From positions 277,133 through 341,132 of the forward strand of contig RHPI01003330.1 in NCBI GenBank assembly GCA_009103225.1: a stretch of 64,000 nt of DNA, read 5' to 3'. Shown piece after piece: positions 38,799 to 51,224 of this stretch. Source of the DNA: Chlorokybus atmophyticus (lineage: Eukaryota > Streptophyta > Chlorokybophyceae > Chlorokybales > Chlorokybaceae). Made by a program: the position numbers and the translations under genes. Below the pieces are notes generated by a model. That model had not been told where the DNA came from, did not search any database, and saw only the letters and a list, made by a program, of their open reading frames with translations. The first letter of the stretch is position 1. Every line of letters begins with the position of its first letter.

Positions 38799-39701
38799 AT
38801 AATCGTATGCCGACCACGCTGCTATTGTAGCTGGATGTATGGCATGCTGTAAGGTAATGTTGTCCTGGTTCTGTCAAACCAGACCAGGCCACCAGACTAA
38901 CACCAGGCCAGGCCTGCGCACGTCAGCAGTGTAGCATTGTCACTGTCTCCAACTGCCAGGCTGGGGCGGCGGTACAGCATTGACAGTACCAGCACCTTCT
39001 AGCACCCTTTCCACCAACTTAGCGTCATGAGCCTCTCCTCTCATGCTGCCTTCCCAGACCGCCGCCCATGTCACCGCCGCCGCCGTCTCCGCCGCAGGTG
39101 ACGTGGCGCTCTTTCCAACTGCACGTGACCATCCGTACCAAACAGCAAACGGCTGCTTTTTCAGCTATTTTTGGCTCTCCGCAATCATACTGATACTATC
39201 ACGTGACCAGCAGGGTCAAGCTGGTGGCTGACTCTCTGACCAGGCGGCGGCGGCGGCGGCGGCGGAGGAGGAGGAGGAGGAGGAGGAGGAGGAGGAGAAG
39301 TTTGCGATTTTGAGGACGTGCGTGAGAGTGTATTAAAGGTGTTAGGCGCTGGTGTGGCGGTGCTGTGTTGAGCGGGTATATTCGCTGCTGCGGGGAGAGC
39401 GGGGTGGAGGCGAAGAAGGGGTGCGGTGCATGTTGTTGGCAACATGATGATGTGCTACGTGATGTGGCTATGAGAAGCAGCTGATAGCCACACCCCTACT
39501 CTCTATCTGCTTCTGGACTGACAGGTAAGCTGTGTGCACACAACACAACTTCAGAATTGCAATAGCCCACACTGTTGTACTTACTCCATACACCACTACG
39601 TCTTGAACATACTTTCCACGTTATCAGTAATACCATCGCAGCAACAAACACTGTGCTCACCACCAACACCACCATTGACTCTATCATCATCAGCAGCAGC
39701 G
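38799..39701. promoter_or_regulatory. Divergent promoter region with GGC/GGA triplet tract
   Basis: The region lies between the DD3-3-NOX start (-) and the 39702 start (+). A (GGC)n(GGA)n tract spans about 39243-39297. Frames across it are low complexity. No gene is supported. Confidence 0.45.
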
Positions 39702-40357
39702 ATGAGGCCCGGCGGCAGTGATCGCACATGGGACGAATGGGTGACGCGTGAGTTTCTGTGGGCGATGCGCGCAAAGGGAGTGTTGCCATCACCCGGGTCG
39801 CCCACAACAACACCGGGAACAACATCAACAACAACGACAGATGTGACGTCCCGTGAACGCCTCCTCAACGACCTGTACCGCGGGTCCGCGGAACGCATCT
39901 TCCCGGACCCGAAGCAAGTCGAGAAGAAAATCGCACGAGCCGTCACTTGGCTCAGGGAGCAGGTGAGCAAGGGCGATGTATATGTATACAAACATGCAAA
40001 CAAAGACGAACACATGTGTACATATACAGGCTCGATACGCACACACGCACACACGCGCACACATACGCATCTGCTGTTACCCACTCTCACCCACTCCAAC
40101 ACCCGCAGGAGGCCTCAACAGCCAACGATGACTCCCCCGCCCCTCATGCCCCCAAGTCCAAGTCCAAGTCCAAGCCCAAGCCCAAGTCTTCCTCCTCCGC
40201 GCCGCCGCCCACGTCCACGCGCACGCGCAAGGTGCTGAAGCGTCGCGCGCGGGCGCTGACGGTCGAGCTGGCGGCCGCGAGGGGGGCGAAGGAGGACGCC
40301 GAACGGAGGCTGAGGGAGATGATAATGACGGAAGGGGTGGGAGGGGGAGAGTGTTAG
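39702..40357 (+). CDS. Small basic protein of unknown function, 169 aa
   Basis: Two exons, 39702..39962 and 40109..40357, in phase 0 with GTGAGC...CGCAG. I do not recognise the family. The N-terminal half contains a compact helical-looking part (TWDEWVTREFLWAMRAKGV; RLLNDLYRGSAERIFPDP; VEKKIARAVTWLREQ) interrupted by a Thr/Pro spacer. The C-terminal half has a Ser-Lys-Pro repeat (KSKSKSKPKPKS) followed by a basic region likely to form a coiled coil (KVLKRRARALTVELAAARGAKEDAERRLREM). The basic, Lys/Ser-rich composition would suit a nuclear or nucleic-acid-binding protein, but this is speculative. It could also be one end of a longer gene. Part of the locus is duplicated at 19832-20015. Confidence 0.6.
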
Positions 40358-41307
40358 GGGATGGAGAGGGTGGTAGGGGTAGTACTGTGGGAGAGATGGT
40401 TATTAGTAGTATCAGGGGCGTGTGTGTTAGTGTTGAGTGGTGGTTTGTAGTTTACAATGTAGGTGAGAAGGTTTGCGTTGTGGCAGAGGGTGATGGTGGG
40501 TGAGTGAGTGACTGGTGTGTCGCATGGTAAATGCTACTGATGTGGACTCGCAAGCAGTGAGAATGCACAGGTTGCGTGTGTTACAACTGTGGCCTGTGCG
40601 AACCGCTGGTTGCGATGTGCTAACGTACCTTTGTGGCGGGTGTGAGTGGGCGTGTCACTCAGCAGCAGCAGCTGGACCAAGGGCTGGCGATGGAGAGGGC
40701 TACACACTAGTGGCTAACGTTGAACACTAGCATGCTGGGACTGAGTATGCTTAGATACAATACAGCAATGCCACCCGAATAGCATGCTAACATGTCAGAC
40801 AGAAAGTCAAGTTTGCCGTATGCAAATGCGTTACACACCATTCTGTCCCAAGCGCGAAAATGAGGTTGTCGCAGTGCAAGTGTGAGGCACCGCATACATG
40901 GCGTAGGACAAGCACACAAGAACGTGCAACAGCCATTTCTGTTGTAATGAATGCGGTAGTCAGCGCCCTCCACCGATTGCTAACAACTGAGTGCCATCCG
41001 CTTCCAGTGTGTCTTCTTGACAGCGAATCACAGCATGCCACCTGGGTTTAAACAATTGACAACACCGCAAGATGAGACATGTCCATGATGCAACCGCCTG
41101 CAACCATGTAAGAACCATCTACAGTTACAAATGGTGTTGTGGAAGACCACTTACAGTAGTATAGGGGTACAGGACAACGCAATGCAAGCGTAGTACATAG
41201 AGGTACTGCATTGCAATCTGAAAAAACTACAATGCTGTATATGAAGAAGTCCTGGTTGTGCTGACCAAAGCAATAGTGGCTTGGCTTGGCATCGCTACTA
41301 CAATGTG
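40358..41307. other. Convergent intergenic region, no gene seen
   Basis: The first 200 bases are GT-rich, probably the 3' UTR of the 39.7-kb gene. The rest has only short frames without recognisable content. It ends at the stop codon of the CCCH gene on the other strand. Confidence 0.4.
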
Positions 41308-43188
41308 CTACGACTCGTCATCCTCAAACTGCTGCTCATACTCTCTTAACGACTTCTCGAAGTCCTCGTCATCATCTATGAAGTCGGGGTCGTCTTCGGG
41401 CAGCGCAATAACCTCCTCATCGTTGTCCCCATCAGCAGCATCAGGCAGCTCTCCCTCCTCTTCTGCTGCCGCAGCCCGTGGGGGGTCAGGTTGTGCCGCT
41501 GGCGTGGTGCCAGCTGGCGTAGAGAGCTGATCGCTGGTTGCAGTGGAGTCCGGGTGTGCCGGTTGGCTGGTAGCAGCAGCAGATGGCCGCTGAAGTCTCG
41601 GTCGCTTCGGTGCGGCGTCCGCGGGCTTCCCGGAGGTGCTGGGCTGCTCTTCCTCGTCCTGCTGCCGCCGTTTGCGCTTGTCTTCCATGATCTCAGCAAA
41701 CGACTTGGGAGCTATAAACTGCGACGACACAGCGGGGGCCGATTTTGCTGGTGATGCGGTCACAGATGGTTCTTTGCCCTTTTCAGCTTGCCTTAACCCT
41801 TGCACAGCAGCATCCTTCTTGCTCGCCTGGCCATTGCTGCCGGCAGGGTTGATGCATTGCTGTGGCGGAGTCAATCCGGGTAAGGTTTCCAGAGCTGCTT
41901 CAAGTGCTTTGGGCTTACCGCCAGCCGCCCTCGGCTGCACCTTACCTCGCTGCGTGGTACTGCCCGCCTGCGGTGGTCGCTCGGGCACGGCTGCTGCTGC
42001 TGCAGCTGGTGAAGCGCTGCGCGCAGCACGCTTCTCAGCCAGAATCTCTGCCAAAGGCCTTGGTGGCTTGAATGGAGATGACTGCGTTGAAGCCTCTGTT
42101 TGAGGTCTGGACTTCACGCGCATCCCGGCTGGTGCAGCCGGCATTTCGTTCTCCAATCCAGCTGGTAACCTTTCAGCGATGACTGCGGGACGCCCATCCA
42201 CTTTATCTTCTACGGCTGCCACGACAGCGTGCTGAAACGCTCGCGGGCCTCCTGGTCTCCTGATGCCCGCTGGCGCTTGCTGCCGAGCTGGACTGCTGCT
42301 GCCGCCAGGCTGGCTGTTGGATGGACCAGACTTCAAGTCATTACTGCTTGCGACGCCAAGCCGCCCGGCCAAGCGTTTTGAGCGCGGCTGAATACCATTG
42401 AGCTGTGCTTCAGCTGCTGTGGCGCCAGCTCTGGCGGCACGTAGACCTGCTTCGCTCCTCGGGTTAATGACATTGTTCTGTTGGGGCCGGTGGCGTGCAG
42501 TCTCCTGTTTCTGACTGGCCGCTGCTGGTGGCTGCTGCTCTTCCGCACGCTTGTTCGCTGACGTTGGGGCAGGTAAGCTTCCAGCAAGCGATGGTGGTTT
42601 GGCCTGCACAGCTTCTGTATCGTCTATGATGATGTTTGATAGAGCAGACGCTGCTCCTGGATGAAGGAACGGGCATGCGTCTCCCTTTGTGCAGTTGCCT
42701 TGAAGAAAGAAGATGCAAGGTTTCTTGCGTGCGTCGGGTGGGCGGGACTGTCACAATCACGCAGTAGCGGCAGTAAGTCTACATGAACGTCGCAACTGTG
42801 GCCTATCTTTGACAAATGAGGACAAGCAGCATCTATGATGATGGTCGTATAATCGCCATCCGCGAACGGACGCACTGCCAACTGCAACATGGGTGCGAAT
42901 ACGTTCTTCAAAGCAGGGCATCCGTACCGGATGCCGAAAGACACAGTCGGTTCTGGTGCACTGATGCTTCAGCCAGAAAGCACAAGTCACTGGGTTTATC
43001 TTGGCCTTCTCACTGTGACGAAACTCGCAGCCATCACCCTAGCAGCATATCATGCAATCAGATAATTGCACCATTACTTTCACACAACACATGAGTGCAA
43101 GCTGAGAATGTACAACACTTACATTTCTGCATGTCCCACTGAGGAAGAAAACACAATCGGTGTTTTTCTTCTCGGCTTCAGTAGTCAT
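41308..43188 (-). CDS. CCCH zinc-finger protein, ZC3H11A-like
   Basis: Three exons, complement(41308..42698, 42903..43038, 43123..43188), in phase, 530 residues. Three CCCH fingers stand at the N-terminus: CVFFLSGTCRNGDGCEFRH, CAFWLKHQCTRTDCVFRH and CFEERNCTKGDACPFLH; the last spans the intron and closes only with the donor at 42902. A long disordered region follows, with short motifs also typical of ZC3H11A: SKRLAGRLG, PLAEILAEKRAAR, KSFAEIMEDKRKRR. The tail is acidic (DPDFIDDDEDFEKSLREYEQQFEDDES). The animal homologue is an RNA-binding factor linked to TREX and mRNA export. A similar nuclear RNA role is inferred. Its start faces the U5-40K gene across a 1.2-kb shared upstream region. Confidence 0.85.
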
Positions 43189-44362
43189 TGAGGGAACCCC
43201 AGCAGCAGACAGCCACACTCAAGCAGCTCCTGCAGAGATTGTGTGTTAGAGACTGGGTTACGCGACTAGCTACAACTATTGCCTGCATCATCACACAAAT
43301 CAGTTGGCACTGCTCCAGTGACAGATTGACTGCTGCATTTCCAGCATAGCAGTGGGCTATGACGACAATTCCAGATCCTACACTGCCGCAGCATGTGCCA
43401 TTTGCATTGTGCTACAGTTGAAAGCATAGAAAACTGCACGGTAGGCGTGTGCACATTGCATAGATACTGAACGTGAGAACGGATGCCATTGTGTAGCATG
43501 CACAGCCTATGCAGCAACGTTTTTGGTATCAAATGTTTGGAAGCAGTAGCGTGTGAAAACTGCAGCGTTGAGTGTGTATGATATGCGTGGTAATTGTTAA
43601 ACAACTGTGGGCAATCGCAACAACCCTCAGCATTATACATTGGAAGTGAACTACATGTAACTAACACCGCTCAGCCTTTAAGGGCAACTTCCGAAAGCAA
43701 CTTGCCCAGGACACTGGAACAGCATCAGCCCCAAACCAACGGCCACGGCATTGTGTGTGTTGACGGAGGTCATGCTATGCAGTCAGACAGTCAGCAAGAC
43801 AACACTCAAACAGCCAGCACATTGCTGACTTACTGTCACACGCCGCAGGCCAGCTGTGGTGCGCTTGTTTGTTGCGTGCGCTCACAACCGCAGCTGGAAG
43901 GCAGCACCACAATTCCAAACCACTCGCGCGGCGAGCGCACGCTATGCAACAAATACTGCTCCGACACTGGCGCAAAACCAGAAGCCTTGCAAGGAACGCC
44001 TTAAGCTGACCTTCTGAGCAACCCCAACTTTACCGCCACCAGCACCGCCGCCGCCGCCGCCGCCGCCCCCACGCCAACACCTTCCTGAGGTTAGGGTTTG
44101 CAAGCAATTTTTGCCAATTTTCTTGGATTAGGGTTTGAATGCAAGCAGCTGCCTTCAGGTCGTTGCCGCCGCCGTCGCCGCCGCTGTCGCTGAGGCCGTC
44201 GCCGGCAAGAGGGTTGGAGGACGAGAAACAGGGGGTGGGGGGGTGCGGCTGCATGCGAGTGGTGGTGGTTCTGTCTTGCTGGAGAGTTTGTGGGCGTGAT
44301 GCTGGCCTGCTGTTGAGATTGAGGGGGGGCTAGGTAGTTGCTCGCTTGGTGGGTGCTTCAGC
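43189..44362. promoter_or_regulatory. Divergent promoter with paired telo-boxes, ZC3H11-like (-) / U5-40K (+)
   Basis: TTAGGGTTT (reverse of AAACCCTAA) occurs twice, at 44091-44099 and 44128-44136, 227-272 bases before the U5-40K ATG. A (CCG)n tract spans about 44046-44067. The first half has only short unrelated frames. Confidence 0.45.
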
Positions 44363-46747
44363 ATGTTGGCGCCAAAGCGCCCAGGCGAGTTTAGCAATGA
44401 GAACGGTGGAGGCGGCGAGGAGGGTCTGGAGATTGTCGCAAAGAAGGCACGCACAGATGATGGCGCTATCGTCACCGCCGGCTCAAATGCAAAGCCCATT
44501 GTTAGCATTGTCCCAAAAGAGGTCAGTGGACAAGCGGAGGGTTTTCCTCCACACACTAGCTTCTTTCTGCATCTGGAAACCACAGCAGCTCATGTGGAGA
44601 GAGAAACTGTCTACACGAGCTCCACATGAGCTGCTCTGTCCCCTTACCCGCACCTCATGTGGAGCTGCTCTTTAAGAGTGTAGCTGCTCTGTCCCCTTAC
44701 CCGCACCTCATGTGGAGCTGCTCTTTAAGAGTGTACTGTAGACATGAGCTGTGTACAGCACAAGCGTTGTTGCTGACTCCCTCACGCACAACGCAACAGT
44801 TGATGTTTGGCAGAACTGCCTTTTTCTTCCTCCCTTCGCTTCAGACAATGTTGTCGTGGTGATTGAAAAACAGCCCATGCATGCTCAGACAATGTCGTAT
44901 ACCGCTGTTGCTATGCTATGCTACCGTGGCTTTAGCTAGTTGAGCACACCTTTACCGCACATAGGGTTGATGCACGTTCATCTATTTGTACATTATGCAT
45001 TCAGCATTGATGCGACACATGCAGTCTTGAGCATGCCTGCGTACCAAAGTGATGTATCACGTTCTTAATAAGTTCTGAGCCCTATGAGTGGTACTGACAT
45101 GCAGAGACGGGGATAGTTTCGTCATTGTCACAAACAAACAATGCATGCTGCCAACATGGACGGTGTTGACATGTTGCTTCTGCAGGGGCCCCAACGAACT
45201 TCAAGTCTGGAAGCACCCATCATGTTGCTAACAGGACATGGGGTGAGTCTCAATCACATTATTGCAGCGCCATCAACGTTCGCATTGGTTACTGAGCGCA
45301 TCCTTGGTGTTCACAGCATGTTTGGCTCGCATGGCACATTGCACATGCTTGATGTTCGCTGCTTGCAGGGCGAAGTGTATACAACAAGGATAAATCCAGC
45401 TGGAACTGTTGTTGCATCTGGCTCAAAAGACAAGTTGATATGTGAGCTTGCCACTACTCGATGCAGCAAAGCCTGCTGTATGTGCAGCAGTGCTGTAACA
45501 GGAGGTTTCAATTGCTGATCAACCTGTGTGCTCTGGCAGTTCTCTGGAATGTCCACGGTGAATGCGAGAACTTTTCGGTGTTGAAAGGCCACACGAATGC
45601 GGTTGTAGATTTGCAGTGGACAACAGACGGGTCGCAGATCATTTCGTGCTCACCGGACAAGAGCATCCGGGCTTGGTGAGGGGATGCAGCAGGTTGGCAT
45701 CCACCAAATCTGAAGCTTGTGTGCATGATCTGACAGTGGTTATCTTAGGGATGCGCAAACTGGCAAGCAGATAAAGAAGATGGCAGAGCACTCGTCATAT
45801 GTCAACAGCTGCTGTCCAGCTCGAAGAGGTCCACCCTTGGTGGTTAGCGGCTCCGATGATGGCACAGCCAAGCTGTGGGACTTGCGAGTCAGAGGAGCAG
45901 TGCAGACCTTCCCTGATAAGTACCAGGTTGGCAAATGTGGTTGGCACGCATTGCATATGCACACAGGCCCGCACGTACACGTTTGTGTACACTTGTGTGC
46001 ATGTACGCACACGCACGCACGCAAAGCTGCGCTTACTGCGCGCCTTTATGTGATCTGTCCTCATGTCTTGCAGATTACCGCTGTCAGCTTCTCTGATGCA
46101 AGTGACAAGGTGTACACCGGCGGTATAGATAATGATATCAAAGTTTGGGACTTGCGGAAGACAGAAGTTGCAATGCGGTTACAAGGGCACACAGATACCG
46201 TAACAGGAATGAGGTTGAGTCCAGATGGCGGCGCTTACTTGCTAACCAACTCAATGGATTGCACGCTAAGGGTAAGGTGACCTTCGCCTTTCGCATGGCC
46301 GCTATGAAGCAAGTCTTTGTATACTGATGTTTCCTCCATGTGCGCTCGCAGATATGGGACATGAGGCCTTTTGCCCCGCAAGATCGCTGCATCAAGATAC
46401 TCACAGGCCACCAGCACAGTTTTGAGAAGACTCTCATCAAGTGCGACTGGTCGCCTGATGGCCAGCTGGTCGGCTGCGGTAGCTCAGATAGGAACGTGTA
46501 CATATGGAACACTACGTCACGACAATTGCTGTACAAGCTTCCCGGGCACTTAGGCAGCGTGAACGAGGTGGCGTTCCACCCTAAGGTCAGTTTCATGTTG
46601 TTTACCTGTTGTCTACTATGCTCGATGGGTATCACGGCTGAACATGCGTAAATCCTAACGGGTTCGTTATGGCAGGAGCCCATTGTTGCTTCATGCGGTA
46701 GCGACAAGCAAATATTTTTGGGTGAGATTCAGCAGCCATCTTCATAG
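44363..46747 (+). CDS. U5 snRNP 40-kDa WD40 protein
   Basis: Eight exons: 44363..44521, 45186..45242, 45369..45441, 45540..45675, 45749..45926, 46074..46271, 46352..46585, 46676..46747, in phase, 368 residues. After a disordered, Gly/Glu-rich start, the chain follows SNRNP40 closely: TSSLEAPIMLLTGH, VLKGHTNAVVDLQW, MAEHSSYVNSCCPARRGPP, SGSDDGTAKLWDLR, GGIDNDIKVWDLR, GHQHSFEKTLIKCDWSPDG, VYIWNTTSRQLLYKLPGH, and the terminal SDKQIFLGEI. These form a seven-bladed propeller that sits on PRP8 in the U5 snRNP and tri-snRNP. Exons are small and introns carry short repeats, including a 53-bp tandem duplication in intron 1. Confidence 0.94.
44630..44735. repeat. 53-bp tandem duplication in U5-40K intron 1
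   Basis: Two adjacent 53-base copies start at 44630 and 44683 (gctgctctgtccccttaccc...). Each contains ctcatgtggagct, which is inverse to agctccacatgag just upstream (44619-44631), so the intron RNA could form alternative hairpins. Confidence 0.85.
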
Positions 46748-47801
46748 TCATTGTTGGCTACAGGTACTGGTACTTTGTTGCGATAGCTCGCTGTGGTGTA
46801 CATGGAGGCGTGGTGTTTCCATTTCCAGTAGAGTTTTTCAGCCAGTGGCATGCTTCAGCTGTGTAGTTGGTAATGATTACTTGGTACGCACTGTTGCAAA
46901 AGCCTTGTCTGTGCTTACTATGATGGTGCATACATGCGTGTTCTGCGTTTTGTGTACATAGATAATGGCGGCATAACGATATTTGATTTGCAACAAAGAT
47001 TGCTTGCGACGCAAGGAACACACATGCAACAACTACTAGTAAATTTCTGACCTATAGTAGCTGAATGCCCTGTAAGGTTTACCTTACCCGCCAAACCAAC
47101 ATTTCTTTCTTCAAAGCTTGAGTACAGTATAATAAATATAATGCAAGGATTGTGTCATGCATAAGAATGTGACGCGCACATGCATGAGCAGTCTACTCAC
47201 CACACCATGAAGCACTCTCATTAACCACCGGGCTGCTAAGCTAGCTACTGCCTACCTACGTTCTCTACTGCCCATACCCCATTAGACATGCATGCATGCG
47301 TGCGTCATCACCTGCACATGCGCCTTGGTAGTACGTGCTTGCAACACTTTTATTCATGGACATATTGAGTCAGTCCAATGTCAATGATCCAGCAGATGAA
47401 CTGACTTTCTCTCTATACTGACGGTGACACTGTTACACCTCCACCAGCGGACAGAATGCACTCACATGATCAACTACACCTGCTTTGCCAGTTGCCCACA
47501 ATACATCGGTCTATCCTGCACGACACGCAAGCAACTGGAGTGGAACTGGTTGGTATGTGTAGCTGTAGGCAGCAATACGCGCAAACAATGCTGGCGTCAT
47601 GCATGCCCGCGTAAGAGAGGCAGATTGGAGTGATGTGAAGCTAGCACGCTGTATAATAACTAGCATGCGCACATCACAAATGCACAGTAGAACGCGTATA
47701 TGTACATACTGTTACAGCTACATTGGAGCAAGCTCTACACCGGCTGGTACCCACAGCTGAAGCTGGTGCTTACGATATAGGGTGATCTTACAAGCACTCG
47801 C
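46748..47801. other. Convergent intergenic region, no gene seen
   Basis: 3' flanks of U5-40K (+) and the KH gene (-). A tgtaa, the usual green-algal polyadenylation signal, occurs in ccctgtaagg near 47070, over 300 bases beyond the U5-40K stop. Nothing else is recognisable. Confidence 0.4.
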
Positions 47802-49557
47802 TTAAGCATTGGCAGCAGCTGCAACGAAATCGGAGGCCGAAGCCTGCACCTTCTGAGATATCAGCAGCTGCGCCATCTGGATGCGCTCCTTGCTGCTCCC
47901 GAATATTGTTACCTTGCTGTACACAACACAAACAGCTTGTTCAGCCATAGCATTGACGCACACCTGCAGACACTCTCCAAACGTGCCTGAGACCCACTTT
48001 GCAACCAAAGCCTGCGCACCGATTGGTGGTGCCTGGCACAAAGTCCCCCCGGTCAGATATCTTCACACGGACCCCCGCAAGCGACTCAATCTCCAGCACT
48101 TTTGAGCCACCACGGCCGACAATAGCACCAATGTGCTTGTCAGGAACGGCGACAGTAACAGACGTCGTGGGACCACCAAGTGTCACATCAATGGCCTACG
48201 GCAGACACAAGCACCGCATGTGTCAACATGCAGTGTTGAGTTTCTTGACAAGAGCGCACATGCTCACACGCGCGCGCACGCACATATGCACGCAGTGATC
48301 AACCTGCAGAACTTGCGATCGGGATGAGCCGACACTTTGAGTGAGTAAGTGGGACGGATAGGCTATGGGCGTGTTTGACGAGAAAGTCATGGGGGAGCCG
48401 CAGTACAGCGTGTATGATGTGTCTTCCGACAGCTTGGTGATAATGAGCGCCATGGCACGCAGCTGCTGCTCTACCGTGCCTGAAATCGTCATCAGCCTCT
48501 CGGTCATGCCCGGCAGCAGCGTGTCCAAAGGGCTGAGCTTGATAGTCGCACCGCTGTCCTCTGTGAATGTCCTGTAAAGGCATGTAACGCCTGCTTATTT
48601 GTAATGTTTCATTGCAATGTTAGCCTTATCCAACGTGTGAAGTAGCTTGCATCATACACTTGATGTCAAGTGAGGTCATGTTGTCACCTGATTGTTGTGC
48701 CTCCTTTGCCAATGAGAGCGCCACAGCACTTGGAAGGCACAATCAACTTCACATTCACTACACCAGACCCATCCATGACAGTGTCCTGGTAACCAACATT
48801 GTAACCAACATTGGCTTTGTGAGTAACTTGACAACAACACGCCACATGAGCACCACCATCAGCGGTACCTCAGTGAGAAGTTTCGTGAGAATGAGGTGCA
48901 GAGCCGTGAGGATGGCATTAACAGTGCCGGTGAGAGACAGCACGCGATCGTTGGTGCCCCTGAACGTCTCCGTGTTTTTGGAGACTTGGATCCTCGCGCC
49001 AGACTGCACCTGATACTCCGTGATGGTGCTGCCGCCCTTGCCGATGATGGGACCGGCAGCCTGGTTGGACACCAGAAAGCGTACGATCATGGTGTTGGAA
49101 CTCCCATCTGTAAACAACCAATGCAATTGAGAACAATACAACTAAAGCATGCAGATAGCACTGAGCGCAGCGCACTTGACCCGCAAACTTGGTCACAATA
49201 CTACAGACACTTGTGTGTGTCTGTGTGCGCGCATGCATGCGCACGCGCACACATGCACTAAGCAATGTTGCCCTGCTTGTGTACTTGCAGGGTTGTGCGT
49301 GTGTGTACGTTCATAGCATGGTGCAGCTGTCAGGAAGCAGTTTGTACATATGGTGCTCTAAGTTGTTGGTCCTCAGACAGCTCTGTATGCAGCATGTGAC
49401 AATGCCTACCGTCCTCTCGGGAGCGCTTGTTTGGAGAGTCGCCCTGCGAGGGGGTGCCATCCGGGCTGCTGCGCTTGAGAGACTCCGGAGGCGTCGGCGC
49501 CTCGCTCTCGCTCGCCTCGTACATGTCTTCATTGTCACCGTAAGAAGCCATGCTCAT
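47802..49557 (-). CDS. Triple KH-domain RNA-binding protein, BTR1/Nova-like
   Basis: Six exons, complement(47802..47916, 48020..48195, 48304..48571, 48688..48785, 48869..49107, 49410..49557), in phase, 347 residues. The start gives MSMASYGDNED; a second in-frame ATG lies two codons on. A short Ser/Pro/Glu-rich leader with a basic NKRSRED is followed by KH1 (VRFLVSNQAAGPIIGKGGSTI), KH2 (VKLIVPSKCCGALIGKGGTTI) and KH3 (VTVAVPDKHIGAIVGRGGSKV), each with an intact GxxG loop. A linker of about 60 residues separates KH2 and KH3. The pattern matches plant BTR1 and animal Nova/PCBP proteins, which bind pyrimidine-rich or YCAY-type RNA and control splicing, stability or translation. Confidence 0.92.
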
Positions 49558-51224
49558 GGGTCTGCTTGCGTAAAAGAGCAGCATTCATGTGAGCGAACGC
49601 AGTGCTTAGTACCTGGCCATTGATTCCCAAAAAGATGGATGCTTGAGTGGTGTGACTTGCATGTGCCAACCAAGCATCCAGTACATGCAGCAACCAGCTG
49701 AGCCTTGGGCATACACAAATCACATGCCTTGTGTGTAGTGTTCACTTGTCTGCATTGCCCGACAACTATGCGCAAGTCATGCGAGCAAGCTTAGAACTGC
49801 AAACTTGTGACCACCATGTACTGCAAAGCAAGATACTCAGCAATGCTCTGCTCCGTTGAGTTGACAGCCACTTCAGTGCTCAACTGTCCACGCTGTTTGT
49901 TGCACAATGTGTCATCTCCTGAACAGCTTGGTTAGCACCCCGTTACTATCACCACCAACAAAGCAAGCAACTGGCTCATGATGGGCTGCTCATGCGTCGT
50001 AAAATTAGCAGCCCCGAACAAGCACCACACAGACAGGCAATGCTGGACTCCAACAAGCTGAGAAACGAGAAACCCAAGTACCCAAGCCATGGAGCCAAGC
50101 CTGGCACGTGCTGGGCAGCCCCAAGTGCGCAATGCACAAAGCTGACAGATGGCAGCGGCAAAACTCTGGGCTTACACAGCTAGAGGCTCTACAGCTGGGT
50201 TTACCAGGCGGCAGAAGGCGTGGTTGGGGCGGGGCGGGGCGTAAGGGATGGGCGGTGGGTGGGGGGAAGCGTGTACCGCAAGCTGGGGAAGGAGGCGGAA
50301 CGGGCGGAAGGGGTGGCGGAGGCGGGGCGGTTGACAATGACGACAACGACAAGCACAACGACGACAACGACAACGACAACGACACCAACAGTCACGTCAC
50401 AGCTGCTTGGTAAAGCGCGTTGCAGTTAATGTTGCTTCATGCCGTTAAACGGCGGCCGTTTCGCTCATTTATTAGGCCAAGTTGCAGCAATTTGATTCAC
50501 TCCGCAGAATCACGTTGGAGCTGAGCTGAATGCGTAACTCAACTTACCACCGATCCGGCTCCGCGAGCAGGGCAACGTGAACGACATCAGCCGAGCTGGT
50601 TGGACTGGACTCATGATTAAATTGAGGGCTGCGCCTGCTTCGTTGACAATTGTTTGTTGCCGGCGTCATCGGCGTCATCGGCGGCAGCGTCAGCGACATC
50701 GTGGTGTTCGGTTTTCTTTGTGCTGTGGGTGTCGAACGCTTGCTCTGCTTTTCTTGTTGAAGGTTAGAGAGTCAGTCAGACTGCAGCATTTTTGCAGCTG
50801 GCCAGGCTGCACGGAGCAGCTCTGATCTGACTGCTGACTGCTTAGAAACGCATGCATGCTTGCTGCTGTATACGTGTACTTGTTGCTCAGACCTAGTCGG
50901 GTCCCCCTGGTTGCGTCGCAGTTTAGCTGGGAAAATAGCATGCTTGACGCTATGGCGGCGCAGCTGCATGCTGTGTCAGTGCTGTGTCTGCCCTTTCCTG
51001 TCCTGTCTGTTGCGTGAGGCAGCGTGGACCAATGCACAAAGCATGCATGCTGGGGCAGATTGCGTGCGACTGCTTGCGCTTACATGTGAGCTTCTGTACT
51101 GCTATCAGGCTTTGAACCAAGCGCATTCCTATTCAGTCAATCATGGCTGACAGCAAAAGGTAACAATGAACAGTGGCTGCTTGGGTCTGTGTGAGAACCT
51201 GTTAGCAAGAAAGAGTGGCAAGCA
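49558..51224. promoter_or_regulatory. Upstream region shared by the KH (-) and SDR (+) genes
   Basis: Contains a GC-rich block of ggcgggg words (about 50215-50330) and an (ACGACA)n microsatellite (about 50338-50390). No frame here has recognisable protein content. Some non-coding exons could lie within. Confidence 0.35.

Noticed and set aside
50338-50390. Possible CRISPR-like repeat
   Set aside because: It is a simple ACGACA microsatellite in a eukaryotic intergenic region.
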